In this document: positions 1 to 10,128 of the stretch, piece by piece | Layout of the letters: each line of letters opens with the position of its first letter | How positions within the stretch are numbered: position 1 is the first letter of the stretch | From: Prototheca cutis | Taxonomy: Eukaryota; Chlorophyta; Trebouxiophyceae; Chlorellales; Chlorellaceae | Direction: 5' to 3' | Assembly (NCBI GenBank): GCA_002897115.2 | Contig: BCIH01000007.1 | Span: 937,097-1,001,096 of the forward strand | Length of the DNA: 64,000 nucleotides | Notes under the pieces: generated by a model | What the model saw: only the letters and a program-made list of their open reading frames with translations | Databases searched by the model: none | Told to the model about the DNA's origin: nothing | Program-made: the position numbers and the translations under genes

Positions 1-665
1 CGGGGACAAAGCCCATCTCATCCAGCAACGGCCGCACCACGGACAACGGCACAGGTGCACCCTTCTTGGGCTTTCCCTGCAGCGCGGGGGAGGCCAGCAG
101 CTCCGCCAGACCTGCAGGGAGCGCTGATGTCAGCAGCNCCCCTTCCACCAGGCTATCCTCCAGCAGATTTTTCACCTGTGCGCATGTTGATGTGGCTGGA
201 TAGCAATACGGTGATGCACGATCTCATCGATTCATAGAAAATGCCGCAGCATTTGCTTGGCCATTGCTTGGCTGTTCCCAAAAAGGAACATGCCGGTGAG
301 TGGCGCCCCCTGCCTGCCTGCCGCCATGCAAGCACCCACCACACCACACCTGGATGGAGATGAGGGACTCTTCCACATCATCCAGCACGTCCACCCCGGC
401 GTGCCGTGCGCCAAGCAGCTTCACATTCTGGCCCGGCTCGCCATCCTTAGCGCTGGGCTCGGCATCCTCCTCGGACCCAGGCTCAAGCTCGTCCTCCTCC
501 TCCCCCTCAGACTCGCTGGGGCTGCCAAATTCCAGCTCGTTTTCCGTGTCACTGGAGGACATGGCGTCCTCGCTGTCCATCGACAAAGCTTGCCGCCGGA
601 TGAGGGGACTGGAGGGCGTATCGTTCGCAGGACCCTGTGCTGCGCTGCGCCACCCACCTCCAATG
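1..665 (-). CDS. Partial acidic protein, continues past left edge
   Basis: Two minus-strand exons are visible. The longer one (about 350-665) encodes a very acidic, serine-rich stretch with runs such as SESEGEEEDELEPGSEED, followed by a short ordered piece ending VLDDVEESLISIQ. A GT donor follows, and an AG acceptor at about 176 opens the second exon, which continues out of the window with VKNLLEDSLVEG and a region ending SVVRPLLDEMGFVP. The splice is phase 0 on both sides. The 5' end is unresolved because an in-frame stop lies just upstream of 665, so an acceptor near there is likely. I do not recognise the family; the acidic composition suggests a nuclear or nucleolar protein, but that is inference. 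Confidence 0.42.
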
Positions 666-1063
666 GAACTTCAAGCCCAGGGTCTTAGGCAGTCTCACAC
701 ATGTCTAAAAAACTCCATGAACACTGTGAATGATCTGTAGATAATACTTGTAATGCATGCAGGCTGTTTCCCCGGGTGTGCGAAGCATTTTCGTGAAAGG
801 TTCCGAGCGGGGTGTGGGGACCCAATCTCGCGCCCGGCAAGCGGGGCCGATGTTTCCGTGCCGAGCAGGAGCCAGAGGATCAACCACAGGCGCCTGTGTG
901 GACGTTGCCTGATTCGCACATGAAAGAATTAATCACGATACAGCAATGAGCGGGTGACCTCGAGGGCGAGGCGTGAGCCCAGGGCTACATGACGGAAGGC
1001 AGCTAGAAGCCAGCCTGGGCTGTGGCCCCAACTTGCTGAGCGCCTCTCCACCCCAGCGTCAGC

Positions 1064-2029
1064 ATGCTCAGGTTGCTGCGGGGTGTCAAGCGCTACATTA
1101 CAGGCGACTTGGTGGAAATCATAGCCCCACGCTCCATCCCCAATCCACCAGCTTACAAGCCGCCCCTTCCAACCCCGCTGCGCGTCTATGCGCAGGTATG
1201 TGGGGGCAGTGGGATTTCGCAATCATCAAATGAGGACTGGCCGATGCTTTCCCAGTGGATAGAGTGCCGCAGTGAATGGCTGCCTGCCTTCCTTGGCACC
1301 TGTCAGCTATGTGCAACTGAGCCCTTTAAGCGAAGACCCTTACCCAGGCCATCTACAAGGGAACACGGCTGTATCTTGACAGCTGGCAACCACAACGCCT
1401 TGAGGAGCACCTAAGCAATCATTATGGCAAGGAGTATGATGCAGAGCGTGCGGAGAAGGAAGCCGCGCGGCAGGAATGGAAGGAGATCGCCGAAGGCTTT
1501 GGTGCGTGGGTATTTTGTTGTTGTTTTTCGGGGGGGGGATGGAAGGCCGCATCCTGCTGCTTTTCCCGGGGCCGCATCCTGTTTGACTGGGCATGAACGA
1601 TGACTGGTTGGACGGCAGTCCACCTTGCTCGTTGGGCTGCGGGCTTGCAGCCTGTATGGCATTCATTCCAACGCACTACCACTGCCCACACTCGCAGGTG
1701 TGGCTGCCAAACAGGGCTCCCAGGCGATGATCCCGTACCTCCAAACCCTCTACACCTCGAGAGCGGCCGCCTACAGTGCTGCCTTGAAGCAGTTCGTGGC
1801 TGGCTACAGGGAAGGGCTCGCCGAAGGCATGAACCCAAGCCAGCCAAACCTGCCAGCGGCAGAGCCAGGCGCTGCTAGGGTCGAGCAGCCTCCCCCTACA
1901 GAGGCGAAATCCCCTGTCGCCGGGCCACAGGTCCCTGAACCAGCCGCACTGGATGGAAATGGTAACAAGACTCATGCAAGCGCCAATCCGCCGGATCAGA
2001 GCGGAAAATCTCAGAGTCTGGGGGCATGA
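1064..2029 (+). CDS. Unrecognised 209-aa protein, three exons
   Basis: Predicted exons are 1064-1195, 1336-1501 and 1698-2029; phases match (0, then 1) and all introns are GT-AG. The N-terminus is basic (MLRLLRGVKRYITGDLVEII), followed by a proline-rich linker, then a charged helical region rich in YDAERAEKEAARQEWKEIAE-type residues, then a second helical region (IPYLQTLYTSRAAAYSAALK). The last 60 residues are low-complexity and proline/glutamate-rich. The basic, amphipathic start could be an organelle-targeting peptide. No known domain is recognisable by eye. The acceptor at 1335 is the weakest part of the model; moving it by a few codons would not change the rest. Confidence 0.5.
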
Positions 2030-2446
2030 CATCACGCTCAGCCGTCGTTTCTATTCCCACGGTGACCGAGCACAGCTGCACCCACCCTCTACTGGTTCGC
2101 CGCTGACCCCTCTGCTCCTTTGTGGAAAGCCTTGCATCACACATGTACTACCTTGCACGCAGGCTTTACTCTGCTGCATCCCAGTGAATGGGATTCAAAT
2201 GAAAGGAGATTGACCAGAGGGAACAATTCGGGGATGGCAGCATCATCTGCCTATACAAACAACCCCCGGTATTCGCCGTTGGAAAGCTTGCACAACTCGT
2301 TGTAGTTGGACATGTCTGCAGGTGTGGGGCTCAGGAGCAAAGGGAGGAACTGTTGTCATGCCATACTAACTTGAAAGCAGTGCTGGGGTGGGAGCCCTGG
2401 AGACCACCCTGCCCTCAGCACAAGGCAAGCAGCAACCCGTCTTGTC

Positions 2447-2791
2447 TTAGGCCCAGGAGCGGATGATGAGACACCCCTGGCCCATCATCCGATGACCCAG
2501 AACAGCCGTCAACCCACGGTGCGCACCAAAACTGTTGCCAAAGCCCGTGCAGCTCTCTTCTTGCATGGTGGTAGGACTGTCCACGGTGCCCTCCACCTCG
2601 ACGTACAAGTCCGAGGGCGCTGCACCCTTGAGCGCCACGGTCACCAGGCCATCATCCGCGGCTCTGAGGGACAGGGCATTTCCCTGGATGGCCTCCACCT
2701 TGCCCACCAGGCGCACCCGCTTGCCCAGGTGCTGGCCCATCAGCTCGAAGTTCACCCGCGGGGCGGGCGCGGACACGGTAATGCCCTGCAT
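2447..2791 (-). CDS. RPA3: Replication protein A 14-kDa subunit (RPA3)
   Basis: A 114-aa single-exon product matching the small RPA subunit in length and layout. It has one OB-fold running from PRVNFELMGQHLGKRVRLVG through GKVEAIQGNALSLRAADDG to DLYVEVEGTV, and it keeps the C-terminal signature PTTMQEESCTGFG, which in the family is usually TIQE-x(4)-FG. RPA3 is part of the heterotrimeric single-strand DNA-binding complex used in replication, repair and recombination. The start is placed at the ATG at 2791. The last 25 or so residues diverge from the usual C-terminal helix that builds the trimer interface, so a missed last intron is possible. Confidence 0.85.
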   Translation of the reverse strand: MQGITVSAPAPRVNFELMGQHLGKRVRLVGKVEAIQGNALSLRAADDGLVTVALKGAAPSDLYVEVEGTVDSPTTMQEESCTGFGNSFGAHRGLTAVLGHRMMGQGCLIIRSWA

Positions 2792-2969
2792 CCTGGATGC
2801 TGTCAATAATGCTACAAACGACTTGCTTATTCCGTGGATCGTGTTTTGTTCGTGTGGACGGCGTAGGGCTCATGGCTATGCCAGTGTTACCAGGGTGTTT
2901 CGGATCGCTTGTTTGAAATTTCCGTCTCCCATGCTTCGGGAAGGGAAGGAAGGAATGGAATGGCTCGAT

Positions 2970-4506
2970 CCCCCCAGAAACTTTCCAGGCCCTCCTGTGC
3001 GAACATCCCCTTGTGCAACTGCACGATGATGTTTATTCCGCACCAAAGTCTAGTCTCAGAACAGGGCGGGGCCAGGAAGGAGCGCGCTCGTGGGCAACCG
3101 CCCTTCGACCTTCGAGGGCTGCGCAGCTGTGGAGGACGGGGCCACCAAGCCGCGCGTGTAGGCCCTCGCAACGCCTGCTAACTCCAGAAATCGAGATAAT
3201 GAAATGATTGAGGGTGCAAATGGGAGTTGCGATTATGTCGGTTTCTCGTTCGGCGGCCCTTTGCCTTCTTCAAACGCGCCGCCAGCAGGCGTGATCGGGA
3301 TTGGCTAGGGCTGGCCGATACAATGGTTGGGCCCCAGAGCAGGTGCTGTTTGGTTGATGTCAGAAGAAAATCTCGTCTTATACCTCCATACCATCATTAA
3401 ATTGCCCATTGTTTTGTCAAATCAAGGGGAGTACTGTGCAGACAAAGACAGGTCAATCTATCTAGGGATCAGATTCAAGTTCAGCAGCGGGCGATGTCAT
3501 GGCCGCCATTTTCTGGACCTCTGCAGCTGCGTCTGATCTCGCTGTGGTCCTCCACCTGTACTTCTGGCAGCTGCGCTCCCGCCACCCGATCTTCCGCTTC
3601 TTGGATCCAGAGCCTAAGTTGAGAGGCATTTCAGCCCAGAGCTCTCTTCTTCCAGTTCTGCCGCCCACTTGTCGATGCATTCCGGGGAGCGGGTGCTTAG
3701 CACTCCTCGAGTGAATCGAAGAAGGTCATCCTTCGGTGTGCCTGGGTGCTTCAGCATGTGGCGCTGCACGATGCAGTTGAGGACAAAGTCTTGTGGGGGG
3801 TGGCGAGGGGCAGGGGTTGAAGGTCGAGCATCGCCCCCACTTGGGGTTCCCCGCTCGGGATCAGCAAGACCAGCTGGCTGTCCACAGCAGCCTGTTGGGA
3901 TCCTGCACCGTGGACGTCTCGTGATGAATCCTGCTCGGTGTAGCGGGGATTGGGCCGGCGCTGCCGGCTGCAGTCCGCCTCCTGGCTCGAATTGGGCCAG
4001 TCGTCCACGTGCTGGGCGTCATCGGCGGGCTGAGGAGCTGTGGTGGCTGGTGCTGGNTGATGTCCATAGTCAAAAAACGCCTTCTAATCCTCCTGCATTG
4101 AAGCCGGACCACGGGAATGGACAGTGCAGCCACTGCATCTGTCTGGTCGATGCGCCGGCTGTCACAGGGCCGGACACAGCTCTCCAGTCGGCACCGGGCT
4201 GCCCCGCACAGTGCACTGCTGCCGCGTGAGCACGGCCTCGAAGGGAGGGCTGCACCGGCGGCTGCCCTGGGATGCGCACCGCAGGGGTGGCATTGAGGCG
4301 GCCGACCATGCGCAAGAGGNATGCCTTCACCATGCGGCGGGGGNCGGAAGAGAAGACACCCACCCAGGTGCTACGCCGGCATCAANCGCANCAGGTGCTC
4401 CAGGCAGGGGCGAGGCCGGTGGACGTGATGCTCAGCGATTGACAGTGGGCCCTCCTGCAGCACTGCACACAATCCAAACAGCAGCACCGCCCGGAACAAG
4501 TACGCT
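2970..4506. mobile_element. Mobile element copy A (Fanzor/TnpB-associated family)
   Basis: This stretch is an inverted, diverged copy of the element at 34865-36590. Matching segments include the region around 3020-3110 against 36560-36450, the ORF2 coding strand (minus here, 4070 down to 3462) and the nuclease C-terminal region (plus here, about 4230-4506). ORF2 is broken: the part ending in AELESDP (stop at 3462) and the part carrying VDSQLVLLIPSGEPQ (around 3850) lie in different frames. The nuclease strand carries an in-frame TGA at 4440-4442, at the same aligned place as in copy B, and its zinc-ribbon segment would fall into the run of Ns that follows. Element ends were not resolved; I see no clear terminal inverted repeats or target duplication. 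Confidence 0.65.
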
Positions 4507-4621
4507 NNNNNNNNNNNNNNNNNNNNNNNNNNNNNNNNNNNNNNNNNNNNNNNNNNNNNNNNNNNNNNNNNNNNNNNNNNNNNNNNNNNNNNNNNNNNNN
4601 NNNNNNNNNNNNNNNNNNNNN
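4507..4621. other. Assembly gap inside element copy A
   Basis: A run of 115 Ns followed by a run of 11 C. By alignment with copy B, the missing part should hold the zinc-ribbon/RuvC-III end of the nuclease-like gene. The region 4633-4827 after the gap contains no gene I can support and is the 3' flank of the glycyl-tRNA synthetase gene. Confidence 0.95.
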
Positions 4622-4827
4622 CCCCCCCCCCCGAGCGCTATGACCAGCAGTTCATTCCTGCCCCATGGTTCCTTGCAGCCCAATTTCAGTGCGAGACAAG
4701 GGAGCAGCACAGGGAAAGTGGTGTCCATTTGGGAGTCGGCAGGTGATCGCCGGGGCGCGTCATGCCTGCAGTCATGTGGTGCCCCGCCAAACGCACCCAC
4801 TCGCCCCTCTCGACTCGAAAACCCTCA

Positions 4828-7382
4828 TCACTGGTCGTCGGCGGCGACGGCCTGGGCCGGGTACTTGGCCGCGACCTGCTTCCAGGTGGTGCGGAGGTCT
4901 GTCAGTTCGCGCAGGAGCACGGGCAGCTCGTCCGTCGGCACGCGGACCTGGGCGGTGGAGTCGCGTTCGCGGAGCGTGGCGGTTCCGTCTGCGATGGTGT
5001 CGTAATCGATGGTCACGGCAAACGGAACACCCAGCTCGTCAGTGCGCGCGTAGCGCTTGCCGATGGTGTTGCCCGTCGTGTCGATCGACGTGGCCAGCCC
5101 CGCGGCAGTCAGCGCGCGCGCGACCGCCCCGGCACGCTCGTTCAGCTCGGCGCGCGCCAGCAGCGGGAACACGGTCGCCTTGACGGGCGCGACGAGGGGA
5201 TTGAACTTGAACACGGAGCGCTTGTCGTCGCCCTCGCGCACGTAAAAGGTGTGCTCAAACAGGCAGTAGAGGAGACGGCCGATGCCGAACGACGGCTCGA
5301 TGACCGCAGGCGTGAAGTTGCGGCCTGTAACCCGCTTGGTCTCCTTGCGAATCTCCACAGACCCGGGTGGCAGCTCCACGGTCTTGCCGCCGGGGAGGTC
5401 CAGCGGGGCAGCCTGGCCGGCCTCGAGGGCGGCCTTGATTTCCAGCGCGCCCGGCTCGCACAGCGTCTCGAGTGCCGCGGTGACGGCCTTGGCATCGCCC
5501 TTGAACGCCTGGCCCAGCACCTTCTTGTTGGGCAGGATGGTCAGGGCCTCCACCTCGCGCGGCGCAGCAAACGTCTCATGCGCGGCGAGGTCCACCTTGG
5601 ACATGGCGGTGTGCGCGCGGAGGTCGTACGCTGAGCGGTCTGCCAGGCCCGCGCACTCGATCCACCCGTGACTGCACTCTACCTCGCAGTCCCAGCAATC
5701 CTCTGCGTAATGCGCCATCTCGTGCTGCAGGTGCTGCCTGAACCGCACGCGCGCGGGGTCGAGCCCGATGCGCTCGCAAAACAGGTGCGTGCGGCCGATA
5801 AAGTACGCCAGCGTCTCGTTGGCAATCATGCCCATCGCCACCGCGGCCCCGAGCGCCGTGCGCTCCGCGCGCTTGGCCTCGCCCATTTGCAAAGCGCGCG
5901 AGTAGAGCAGCGGGGCGACGTCAGCGACCTCCCAAAACCTCGTATGCCGCTTGTCGTCGGGGTTGCAAAAGTGCTCGATCTCGGCCTGCGTAAACTCGCG
6001 CACGCGCAGCAGCCCCGAGCGCGGGGAGATCTCGTTGCGGTAGCTGTTGCCGATCTGTGCCGCGGCGAACGGCAGCTTGGAGCCGTTGTAGTACAGCAGG
6101 TCCTTGAAGTTGACGAAGATGCCCTGGGCGGTTTCGGGGCGCAGGTACCCCGTCAGGTCGCCCTTGGGGCCAATGCTCGTCTTGAACATGAGATTAAAGG
6201 GGAAGGGCGCCGACAGCTCGTTACCCGTGTCGGGGGCACGCACGGCGTAGGCAGTCAGCGCCACGCCCAGGGCCTCGCGGTCCAGCTCGCCGACGCGGGC
6301 GAGCAGCTCCCGAGCAGCTGCCCGAGCTGCGGGGGCAGCGGGGGGGTCGGTGTTCCCCTCGATCACGCCCTCCAGCGCGGCTTCCAGCAGGTGATCCGCG
6401 CGGTGGCAGTCGCCCGTGCCCACGTCGGTGACCATGAAATCGGCGAAGCGCTCCACATGCCCAGAAGCCCGCAGCACGACCTCGGGTGTCACGGCAGGGC
6501 ACTCCACCTCCAGCATCGACTCCTCCAGCACAAAGTGCTGGCGCCACGCCTGCGTCACGTTTGACTTGACCGCGCAGCCCGGGGGGCCGTAGTCGTAGAA
6601 ACCAGCGACGCTGCCGTAAATCTTGAACGACGGGATCACAAACAGCTTGCGCTCCAGCGCGTTCACCTGTGTGTATGGGGAGGGGGGAAGGGGGGGGAAA
6701 GCGTTGTTCGGGATAGAGACCATATGCGGGTATCTTTGTCTTCATAACAAGGTGTGATCCGGGGTATCATAGTCCAGGCATGCAGCGCTAGAGCCTGCTT
6801 CCCTCCCATACCAAACCTCGACGCACCACACTGGCGCGGAAGGCCTCCTTGCTCTGACCTGCCTTGGAGCCCACAACAGCCTCGTACGCCTGTGTGGATG
6901 TTGTCACGAAATGTGAATGTTTGTGAGCCGCCCAGCATTTGGGTACAAGAGGGTGCGGCGAAGCCCCCGGTAGGAAACACTGCATGAGCTTGATCACTGG
7001 CAGGCACCGGGGCACAAGCGTGTCAACGCATGCGCCAGATGGCGCTCCGGCAGGACCAGCCACGGCACGCCACGCACCTTTTGCTTCTCCTCCTGCACCA
7101 CCTTGAGCTGCTTCAGATGCTCGATGGCAGCCGCCACGGCAGCCTGCATGGAGCGTGGGCAGCGGGTACTGGCAGAGCGCCCGATGGTGTCCGGCCAGCT
7201 GGCCACCGACCACACGCCAGAGCAACCCTCGCGGCCCATTTCGACCCATGACGCGGGCCCACCTTGTCAGCCTTGCCGTCATTGGCATCGGCCTTGAGGG
7301 AGCGCACCACGTCGCCCTGGCGGGCCACTGCCTCAATGGCCTGCTGCAGCGCAACACCGAGATCGCCATCCTGGGCCGCCAT
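4828..7382 (-). CDS. GARS: Glycyl-tRNA synthetase with N-terminal WHEP domain
   Basis: Three phase-0 exons (7263-7382, 7078-7143, 4828-6666) give 674 aa. Exons 1-2 form a WHEP-TRS helix-turn-helix (IEAVARQGDVVRSLKAD, then AAIEHLKQLKVVQEEKQK), a tRNA-binding module of eukaryotic cytosolic synthetases. Exon 3 is an alpha2-type class II core: motif 1 region KIYGSVAGFYDYGPPG, motif 2 SYRNEISPRSGLLRVREF around residue 270, motif 3 SFGIGRLLYCLFEHTF around residue 520, and a C-terminal anticodon-binding domain starting near VAPVKATVFPLL. It charges tRNA-Gly. No obvious transit peptide precedes the WHEP domain, so the cytosol is likely; dual targeting from an upstream start cannot be excluded. Confidence 0.95.
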
Positions 7383-7834
7383 GGTGATGTTTCGGTCTTT
7401 CTATACAAATGGAATGTATAAAGCGCTTCTTCCTAATGCTAGCACCCCAAAAGGGAGCTTCTGGGTTGCCCGTGAGATTTCATGGTGCGACGTGGAATCC
7501 ACGGAAGGCATGCGCGGCAGGGGAAAAGTGGAAGCCCACCCTCAAAATCCCCAGTGTCCTGGTCTCCAACCTAACCCCCCCTCCCCCCCATACCAGAACG
7601 GACGGGTTGGAGGGGCCACGACAGCATGGCAGTGCAATATTTCCACATTGTGCCACAGCCAAGAGCGAAACACGAATTTTGAGCTCCTTCTCGGGCCAAG
7701 GCCTGCCCCCTGCGTGCGGCCCAGTGCTGCCGGGGAAGTGATCCCTCCCGAGCCCGAACTGTGTGGTGCCCCTCTGGACATGCACATTCTCGGTCGTTTA
7801 TAGCATATTATGGGGCATAGATCAGAAATTTGAG
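7383..7834. other. Divergent intergenic region, no gene seen
   Basis: This interval separates the start of the minus-strand glycyl-tRNA synthetase gene from the predicted start of the next plus-strand gene, so it probably holds both promoters. I could not recognise a TATA box or other specific site. The open frames that cross it have no recognisable domain. Confidence 0.4.
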
Positions 7835-9474
7835 ATGGCAGCAGACCTGGAGATGAAAGCGCCACAGCCACTGTGCCACTCCCTAGGCCCCAGGCTCCAG
7901 CCAGTGCCCTCTGTGGAGCCAACCAAGTTCTCCACCACGGAGGGACCCATGCCGAACTCTTACNCGCACGTGAGTTGCTCGCAGGTGAAGTACTGGGTAG
8001 TGGTGCGTATGTGTCTCCCATCATGTGTGGAAGTGCAGGTGAAGGTTGTTAGCACCCTTCAGGCACGAGCATGCCGAGGCCTGACATGTGCCCTGGGGCC
8101 CCGCATCGCACGCACAGAAGGAGGCACGCTTCGACATCATGGCGGGGCTGACTCAGGACCCGGCCTTCGCCGCTGCTGTCCACGCCGGCAATGTGCATGC
8201 GGCAGCAGAGGCTGCGGCGGCGCACTGCCTGCGGACGGTGGGTGACTGCAGGGACCCGGTTGCCATGCATTTGGGAAAGAAAGAAGGAAGGGGTGCTGAA
8301 TGAGCGGCGCCTCATCTGCTTTTCGCCAATGCCCCTGCCCATGTGTTTGTTTGCGAGTTGGCCTTTCATGCACCTGAATGTTGACATCCCTAATGGAGAT
8401 CCTTCTGTCTCGCAACAGGACATCACAAACGGCCACCCGCGCATCTCCGGCGCCAAGGACAATGGGGCCCGGCGCGGCAGTGGCGGTGCCGTCCCGGGCC
8501 GCAAGGTCTCCGAGGACGGCCATGGGACGGAATGGGCTTGGCCCTACGGCTGCCCTGCCGGGCTCGCGGCCGACGGCGGCGGCCGCTCACCCACTGAGCT
8601 GGAGCCCTGGCAGCGGGAGTTGCTGCGGGACGTGGTGGTGGACGTGCTGGCAGCGGAGGAGTGCGTGCCCTGGGCCGCGGTGCGGCGGTATTGGCGCACA
8701 CGGCGCACGGGCTGGCGTCGGGCGCTGCGGACTGCTGAGGGCGCNGCCGATATCGCCCCCCGCCTCGTGGTGCGTCGTTTGTCTGCTTTTTGGTTCGGCT
8801 CGTTTGGGTGTGCTGATGCGTTGTCTGATGGATTGCCATGCGGACATGGCTGCGGAACAGCCAAGCAATGGATCAGCCAGCATGAGTCAACATCCACGTA
8901 GGAACTTCGTGGCGCGCTGCTGGGTGGCGACACGGGCGTGCTGGCGAGCTGCGGGGAGGACTGGCGTCGCGCGGTGGAGTGTTGTGCCACGGCACCCGAC
9001 GGCCTGGAAGCTGCTGCGCAGCTGTGGGACGAGCTCCGGGGTTGCATCGCGCTGTGGCTGGAAGGCGATGCCGCGGGGCCCCCCCGGGGCCCGGGCCTGG
9101 CCCCGTTGGCGGGGCCCTGCGAGTCGTTCGGCGACAGGTTCGGGCCGCATGACAGTCTGGCCTCTGCAGTCCTGCCGCCGGCGACACCACTGTCGGCCGA
9201 ACGCCGGGCGGTGGTCGTTGCGAGAGCTCTGGCCGCCGCGCGGCGTGCAGCGGCGGCCGATGACGCCGGCGCCGCGCTGGCACAGCTGCCCTGGGAAGAC
9301 ATGGTCTGCCACGATGCTGCGGCACTGAGCACGCTGAGCGCAGCACTGGAGGCGGCACGGCACGATGCGGGGGCGGAGAACTGGCCCACCCNGGAGCGTG
9401 CCGTCGCCGACACACCAGAGGACACAGACCTCGACACTGACTGTGACAATGAGGACGACGACTACTGCTGCTGA
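7835..9474 (+). CDS. Unrecognised 392-aa protein, four exons
   Basis: Exons 7835-7969, 8118-8237, 8419-8769 and 8902-9474 all join in phase 0 with GT-AG introns. The product is alanine-, arginine- and tryptophan-rich. Its centre is helical (LEPWQRELLRDVVVDVLAAE, then VPWAAVRRYWRTRRTGWRRA) and is followed by a second helical block (EDWRRAVECCATAPDGLEAA). The C-terminus is an acidic tail ending DTDCDNEDDDYCC. No catalytic motif or named domain is evident. Exon 1 (MAADLEMKAPQPLCHSLG) is the least certain part; the three downstream exons are better supported by composition and long open frames. Confidence 0.5.
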
Positions 9475-10128
9475 TGAAGATGGCCCTGGAGATCATTGGC
9501 AAGGACCGTCGTGGAGAGCGATCGGTCTCTCTCCCACCGGCACCGACCATAGCAGGCTGCCATTCATTCATCCACAGAAACCCACACCACCCACTTTACC
9601 GAGACAGACTGACTGCACTGCGACAGTGCCTGCCGAGCGCTTGGCACAGGGGCCTGCGCTGCGTCGACGTGCCCTGGCCCTGATCGAACGCCAGGCAGGT
9701 GCCTGGGGCCCCATCCGCTCGCTCGCCAATGACCCACTGCGCTGGGACCTGGCACGTTTCCTTTCATTTTTCTGANCTTTTTTGACAGTGTTGAGAACAC
9801 GATCGTAAACTGTGCGGTTGAGAGGAGAACCAGAATTGGTCCTGTGAACGCGTGGACGAGCACCATTTGTACCACCCAGTCATCGTCATGTTCGACGGAG
9901 TGTGATCGCCCCGCCTGGCTCCTTTTCTCCGGAACACCTGTCCTGTCCGCTCATGCGCCTGCAAGCACCAGGAGGACAGATCATTAAACAACGATCGCAT
10001 GAACGAATATATCGTGCACAATAGCATAATGTGTTGAGATCGCACGGCCCCCAGGGTGGGTGGGGTTGTCGACTGCGAGCAGTGCCCAGGGCGTGGACTC
10101 AGCAGGGCTCTTTCCCTGGACCTTCGTC
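9475..10128. other. Intergenic region, 3' flank and upstream region
   Basis: Contains the probable 3' untranslated region of the upstream gene and the promoter of the AT-hook gene. One N lies at 9776. The short open frames here lack recognisable motifs and look like chance. Confidence 0.4.

Noticed and set aside
5668..6564. A 298-codon plus-strand open frame
   Set aside because: It lies antisense to the glycyl-tRNA synthetase core; high GC keeps the opposite strand open. The synthetase motifs settle the strand.
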